Part shown: one piece after another, positions 54,901-54,934 of the stretch
Numbering within the stretch: the first letter of the stretch is position 1
Layout: the number at the start of each line of letters is the position of its first letter
IMG/VR virus record: IMGVR_UViG_3300029263_001128
Coordinates: 1-54,934 of that record
DNA from: a virus
Length of the DNA: 54,934 nt
Direction: 5' to 3' (one strand)
Notes under the pieces: generated by a model
What the model saw: only the letters and a program-made list of their open reading frames with translations
Told to the model about the DNA's origin: nothing
Databases searched by the model: none
Program-made: the position numbers and the translations under genes

Positions 54901-54934
54901 AGGCATTATCCAAAATGGAATTCCAAACACATTA
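51926..54934 (+). CDS. Large structural protein (3' end outside window)
   Basis: At least 1003 residues from ATG 51926 (preceded by ATAGGAAAA); the frame is open to the last base. The first 30 residues (FLKHQDKNGDLLIDKCEVEL) are followed by a soluble domain; near 500-620 there is a Pro/Gly-rich linker with APSSTRPGAAGSGAP, then several hydrophobic and helical stretches (about 770-810). No enzyme motif is seen. By position (after baseplate genes) and length it is probably a baseplate wedge, tape-like or tail protein. Confidence 0.7.
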   Translation, partial: MAQSKFLKHQDKNGDLLIDKCEVELPGTEEKVCLDCVPNPNAVLTDWKGLDIDTPRLNERTCNYEVAVTTRFLTTGGQDALSPEDAGTALDEKFEDYRDEAINSLLDNYSKDDGILSFTKMREAIVYKDWDLEARPLSRLKLLYSVPFDVLESIEEADEDNEDDVENGPISVSFLASELVQMNIRVRKGLNLYSRYAKVSQVLDDETLVYVDDNRPFDPGVYGDLGFSRTSLMSRVAIELDQFLVARGYNLPSVGAGIFKDRVVKLKFNFTTERKLKKLSIFTAGCREKPIVFKGRKISALNRKESFKDKTAMGYLANLRNMDTGLTARQPDPFVKFLKDYTYPQIDVINSTVLVNTQAQQTATSCVGDALANEGKQIGQDILDEVLNIADVLAYQFHKNICKRSEEERRKEAVAMGESFDPDLPIDNYLPVGKNNPLAIMAKNQAFRQLETNDNVFVRMCGEMLQGKELDLSIDVRSLYNGVFDPMKICGLLDFLLEALQCLFKGLTLEQALARAIQAALKAMSVENFGVLFIGLPPEKQAELDALVKQKLESGNLFGEQTNAELLSDATAPSSTRPGAAGSGAPLFGEINIIKPWEDQGYIDRERERMVPGPYEGSTPSSRSVQPPGGSVIRRSLGKDYDNPAALAGPQTPIADAIASVQTEAKQKLSPDQIMEAYLLAIVETYTDNLLGLVDLLNKFPGAEIISKVIALFDCPRPPLFTPSVMDFLKDIELPFCRNMNDITLPMINNPFAVLNLDVLKLLADAAKIAIQQAIVSVLLKLIIKVCEIIGSAICKAIETAGSIVAGLPEILTGRNTVKDILRESICGPTADEGALDDTIVDMYSLLGGAGAEMANRERVLALNEAIASSVTRRELIEASMGDPSESFLTLVDSLVEFEFPEFRGAFANRSDIGNFFRNFGNLLPAEFRDQSEQFLDSLDEDDQMPANPSLCASPEQIEEFCSLRSQILDGRASPEQIAQLCRPGEEFGDIAGIIQNGIPNTL

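Noticed and set aside
1-54934. Temperate phage or prophage
   Set aside because: No integrase, excisionase, CI-like repressor or flanking attachment repeats are seen. The gene content is that of a lytic tailed phage, though the window is only part of a genome.

Overview
The window looks like part of a large contractile-tailed bacteriophage genome, distantly T4-like and probably marine or metagenomic. All genes I accept lie on the + strand, are tightly packed and often overlap by 4 to 17 bases. It contains a T4 gp55-like late sigma factor, a PhoH-type ATPase, a muramidase-bearing baseplate-like protein, long virion structural proteins, three tRNAs and many very small genes. No terminase, portal, capsid, polymerase or integrase gene is present, so this is a fragment, cut at 54934 inside a structural gene. 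The host cannot be read from the sequence; the many TTGACA-N16/17-TATAAT-like promoters fit a bacterium with ordinary sigma-70.

Layout. (a) 1-1500: very small genes, some clearly GC-rich, each behind its own strong sigma-70-type promoter; two are tandem paralogues with near-identical promoter/operator regions. (b) 1796-7646: a block of proteins whose bodies are unrelated but which share an N-terminal peptide (MKLLLENWRxFLxE or MKITKxRLKxIIxE). Each peptide carries an [LI]-x-E motif near residues 12-14, the kind of site cut by T4-type prohead proteases. By analogy with T4 internal head proteins (IPI-III, Alt) I infer a set of virion-packaged, injected effectors: a kinase-like protein, an ADP-ribosyltransferase-like protein, a papain-like protease candidate and others. 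Further tagged proteins occur at 9683 (kinase), 17539 (ADP-ribosyltransferase-like) and, as an internal start, at 14398. (c) 7656-18488: many small SH3-like 'VGDLV' proteins, a staphylococcal-type nuclease, a nucleotidyltransferase, a VOC protein, a zinc-peptidase fusion, an NMN-adenylyltransferase-like protein and a Fis-like regulator. (d) 18629-26549: tRNA-Ser(AGA), a vWA lipoprotein, class II aldolase, phosphomannomutase, cytidylyltransferase, HNH nuclease, tRNA-Thr, tRNA-Ala, a SpoU methyltransferase, PhoH, a membrane hydroxylase and a Cas4/RecB-like nuclease. (e) 26558-47936: about 21 kb of glycan biosynthesis. (f) 47947-54934: small proteins, the late sigma factor and virion genes.

How the genes may work together. 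Phosphomannomutase, GDP-mannose 4,6-dehydratase, an Fcl-like epimerase/reductase and a ColD-like enzyme (His in place of the PLP lysine) outline a GDP-fucose and/or GDP-colitose route, with GT11 and GT10 fucosyltransferases as users. NeuB-, NeuA- and sialyltransferase-like proteins outline a nonulosonic acid branch. Glutamine synthetase could feed GlmS, and the resulting glutamate could feed ColD. Carbamoyltransferase, StrG-like oxygenase, radical SAM and four further glycosyltransferases would decorate the product. Whether the glycan coats the virion or remodels the host surface cannot be told from sequence.

Regulation. Besides sigma-70-type promoters, a CTATTTA heptamer recurs 19-21 bases before several start codons (7221, 9516, 12310, 16412, 23078) and farther upstream of others; I propose it as a candidate promoter for the phage's own sigma factor.
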